From CAVSUR01 sp052143655 (lineage in GTDB: Bacteria; Actinomycetota; Actinomycetes; Streptosporangiales; Streptosporangiaceae): a stretch of DNA of 5,889 nt. Shown here piece after piece: positions 4,852 through 5,889 of the stretch. The position numbers and the translations under genes were made by a program. Each line of letters opens with the position of its first letter. The stretch's first letter is position 1. Location of the stretch: positions 1 to 5,889 of the forward strand of contig JBKQSL010000379.1 of the NCBI GenBank assembly GCA_052143655.1, in the 5' to 3' direction. Below the pieces are notes generated by a model. That model saw only the letters and a program-made list of their open reading frames with translations. It did not search any database and had not been told where the DNA came from.

Positions 4852-5079
4852 TCACAAGACATTGCGGAGTTCCTCCACGGTAACACCCGCCTGGTTCAAG
4901 ATCGATCGGAGCAGGCCCGGCCGGATCGTCTCACCAGCATGAGGGGCACCGTCACGCGGCCGCCACGACTCGGGTGCTTGAGCTGCGCGTGAGATCCTTG
5001 CTGCACCACAACCTTCCATCCGAGCTTTCCCGAGCGCCCGGACGGCTTCCCGGCCTGTGATCCGAGGCAGTGGTGGCAT
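4852..5079 (-). pseudogene. hicA: HicA toxin with two compensating frameshifts
   Basis: The ATG at 5079 starts MPPLPRITGREAVRALGKA, a normal HicA N-terminus, and the same frame ends LLRSILNQAGVTVEELRNVL, a normal C-terminus. Between them the frame gives a nonsense stretch (RMEGCGAARISRAAQ and on). The expected HicA core, GWKVVVQQGSHAQLKHPSRG then GRVTVPL, with the catalytic His of the GSH motif, is read in the neighbouring frame. One extra base near 5022 and one missing base between 4940 and 4941 explain both shifts. The open frame is uninterrupted at 75 residues, close to the family's length, but lacks the catalytic centre, so RNase activity is very unlikely. Two base-calling errors are the alternative. 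Confidence 0.8.
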
Positions 5080-5112
5080 GGAGCCAACCTAAGCGCTGCC
5101 TCCGACAATCAA
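5079..5112 (-). promoter_or_regulatory. Possible leaderless promoter of hicAB
   Basis: On the minus strand TAGGTT (5091-5086) is a fair -10 whose expected start point is the A of the hicA ATG at 5079. TTGATT (5112-5107) is 15 bases upstream, a short but tolerable spacing. hicA has no SD, which agrees with leaderless translation. Confidence 0.35.
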
Positions 5113-5153
5113 GCGGCCCCGGTGGCACATCGCGATCTTGTGGTCGTCGGCCG

Positions 5154-5211
5154 ATCGGTATCCCTTAGGTGAGGCGTATCACCTGTTCAGCGCCCCGTAG
5201 GGGATACCGAT
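5154..5211 (+). promoter_or_regulatory. Inverted repeat masking the SD and start of the 5210 ORF
   Basis: ATCGGTATCCC (5154-5164) is perfectly complementary to GGGATACCGAT (5201-5211). The right arm covers the AGGGG-like SD and the first two bases of the ATG at 5210. Inside the loop AGGTGA (5167-5172) pairs with TCACCT (5179-5184). If transcribed, the stem would close the ribosome binding site. As DNA it could be a protein-binding site or a transfer or replication site. Confidence 0.5.
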
Positions 5212-5323
5212 GTCTCAGGTGGCGGGGCGGGCGCAACAGCATGCGAACCGCGATGTGCTGGTTGAAGGTGACCCGCTGCCGGTATGTCTGCGCAGGTCAC
5301 CGGCCCGGAAGGCGGGGCGATGA
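5210..5323 (+). CDS. Small mobile-element ORF, copy 2 (NRDVLVEGDPLPV type)
   Basis: The gene encodes 37 residues, MSQVAGRAQQHANRDVLVEG then DPLPVCLRRSPARKAGR, from the ATG at 5210 with AGGGG six bases upstream. Its TGA overlaps the ATG of the Spd-like ORF (ATGA), so the two should be translated together. The HANRDVLVEGDPLPV core is kept in copy 1 at 2923-3042. I do not recognise a family. Its length and place suggest one of the tiny genes that sit before spd genes in actinomycete integrative elements. It is too small for more to be said. Confidence 0.5.
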   Translation: MSQVAGRAQQHANRDVLVEGDPLPVCLRRSPARKAGR

Positions 5324-5359
5324 CCCGCGCCGGCACCGGATCGCAGGCTCCACCGGGAG
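5221..5359 (+). repeat. Direct repeat, copy 2 of about 139 bp
   Basis: This is the second copy of the segment at 2940-3078, gap-free by eye with about 87% identity. It lies just after hicA and its upstream region, so the cargo from the JetA-like fragment to hicA sits between the copies. Confidence 0.85.
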
Positions 5360-5544
5360 CAGTTTCCGCGCCTGCGGGCCGGGCGGACACCTGCTTCCGC
5401 GCGGCGGCCGGGGTGACCGTGGCCGGGCTGGCGGGCATCGCGGGCGCGATCAGCTGCGCAAGCGCACCCGGCGCTCCGGCCAGCCGGCCGGATCCGGCAG
5501 GTGCCCGGCCACCTGATGGGCCGGACGATGGGACCGCAAGATGA
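5320..5544 (+). pseudogene. Spd/DUF2637-like membrane protein, probably 3'-damaged
   Basis: The frame encodes 74 residues from the ATG at 5320. The N-terminus is MTRAGTGSQAPPGAVSAPAG, then RADTCFRAAAGVTVAGLAGI and AGAISC, one hydrophobic helix at about 26-47. A charged residue followed by AGVTVAGLAGIAGAIS resembles the first helix of DUF2637/Spd proteins, thought to help plasmid and AICE DNA spread through mycelium. Those proteins usually have several helices and a soluble tail of 200 or more residues. Here the frame turns into Pro/Asp/Gly-rich sequence and stops at 5542-5544. A deletion after the first helix is the likely cause. Assignment rests on one helix and its context, so it is tentative. 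Confidence 0.4.
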
Positions 5545-5563
5545 TCTGATAATCAGATATAAT
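5544..5563 (+). promoter_or_regulatory. Leaderless vapBC promoter with overlapping operator
   Basis: TATAAT (5558-5563) is a perfect -10 whose predicted start point is base 5570, the A of the antitoxin ATG, so the mRNA would be leaderless. No SD precedes that ATG. ATCTGAT-A-ATCAGAT (5544-5558) is a 15-bp palindrome touching the -10, and ATAATCA repeats at 5550-5556-like and 5560-5566-like spacing (10 bases). This fits autorepression by the antitoxin or the toxin-antitoxin complex. No good -35 is seen. Confidence 0.6.
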
Positions 5564-5569
5564 CATGGC

Positions 5570-5827
5570 ATGCGGACTATGACAGCTACCGAGGCATCCC
5601 GGAACTTCTCCGATCTCCTCGATGCGATCGAGCGCGGCGAGACCGTGACCATTACCCGCGGCCACCATGCCGTCGCGGAGATGCGGCCAGCCCAGCGCCG
5701 AACTGGGGCCGGGCTGCGGGCTGCGCTGGAGGACGTCCCGCCTCCTGATGATCGATTTGCCTCCGACATCGCGGACGCGCTAGCCCTGATCTCCAGCGAG
5801 GGGAATGACCCGTGGGCCGGCGCCTGA
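5570..5827 (+). CDS. vapB: Phd/YefM-type (prevent-host-death) antitoxin of a VapBC-like pair
   Basis: The gene encodes 85 residues from the ATG at 5570, chosen because the promoter starts transcription there. The longer frame from 5501 would run through the promoter. MRTMTATEASRNFSDLLDAI (1-20), then ERGETVTITRGHHAVAEMRP, is the standard Phd/YefM N-terminal DNA-binding and dimer domain. The variable C-terminal part (DRFASDIADALALISSEGND, ending PWAGA) is the toxin-neutralising tail and is typical of partners of PIN toxins. The last 16 bases overlap the toxin gene, giving coupled translation. It should bind its own operator and inhibit the VapC ribonuclease. It appears intact. The operon points away from the decayed spd region. 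Confidence 0.88.
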   Translation: MRTMTATEASRNFSDLLDAIERGETVTITRGHHAVAEMRPAQRRTGAGLRAALEDVPPPDDRFASDIADALALISSEGNDPWAGA

Positions 5828-5889
5828 TCCTGGATACCAACGTCCTCATCGCCTACGAGCGCGGCACGATCGACCGGGCCGCGCTGGAT
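5812..5889 (+). CDS. vapC: PIN-domain VapC toxin, N-terminal part (runs off the window)
   Basis: A GTG at 5812 lies eight bases after GAGGGG (5798-5803) inside the antitoxin gene, and opens MGRRLILDTNVLIAYERGTI followed by DRAALD to the window end. The LDTNVLIAYERG motif is the first beta strand and helix of a PIN-domain ribonuclease. Its Asp is the first of the acidic metal-binding residues. VapC toxins cut tRNA or rRNA and are held in check by the antitoxin encoded just upstream. Only 26 of the usual 125-140 residues are visible, so integrity is unknown. Confidence 0.85.
   Translation, partial: MGRRLILDTNVLIAYERGTIDRAALD

Noticed and set aside
2940..5359. Repeat copies as a CRISPR-like or IS-terminal repeat
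   Set aside because: There are only two copies, 2.28 kb apart, in coding-like sequence, with no inverted ends and no spacer pattern.

Overview
The window looks like accessory DNA from a high-GC actinobacterium (Streptomyces, Frankia or Streptosporangiales type). The GC content is high, GTG starts occur, gene ends overlap as ATGA/GTGA, and there is an Xis-Int-Spd vocabulary typical of actinomycete integrative and conjugative elements (AICEs). No genus can be fixed from this sequence alone. Most of what is visible is wreckage: truncated, frameshifted or internally deleted mobile-element genes, with a few small genes that look intact.

Left part (1-1500). The C-terminal tail of a tyrosine recombinase (1-92) is followed by a broken IS21-family insertion sequence. 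Its end carries three copies of a GGACCACC-type repeat. Its istA has both DDE aspartates but is frameshifted and stops before the glutamate; istB and the right end are absent. After the break there are minus-strand scraps: a YSWADIAARLGVSRQAAQQRW helix-turn-helix fragment, a decayed helical ORF and two adjacent perfect palindromes.

Middle (1500-2900). A small two-helix membrane protein gene (1503-1790, minus) has its own SD, a plausible promoter and a palindromic operator-like site. Next comes a gene-free stretch holding a roughly 140-nt nested palindrome that folds as a long stem closed by three hairpins. It is followed by an excisionase gene (2305-2517) that overlaps an integrase gene by one base. 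That integrase has lost its whole catalytic core, so its N-terminal domain is joined out of frame to its last 26 residues.

Right part (2900-5370). Two direct copies of a roughly 139-bp piece (about 2940 and 5221) each hold the end of a small ORF overlapping the start of an Spd/DUF2637-like gene. Between them lies an all-minus-strand cargo. In transcription order it is hicA (two compensating indels), hicB, a pair of conserved hypothetical genes, and an N-terminal fragment of a DUF3375/JetA (Wadjet type I) protein. The copies suggest two AICE remnants bracketing a defence and toxin-antitoxin island.

Right end (5370-5889). The Spd-like ORF of the second copy degenerates. A Phd/VapB-type antitoxin gene follows, with a perfect TATAAT placed for a leaderless transcript and overlapped by a 15-bp palindrome. 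A PIN-domain VapC toxin gene overlaps it and runs off the window.

No intact novel system is visible. The best leads are the nested palindrome, the repeat-bracketed cargo with an orphan JetA fragment, the start-codon-masking hairpin at 5154-5211, and the two leaderless-looking TA promoters.
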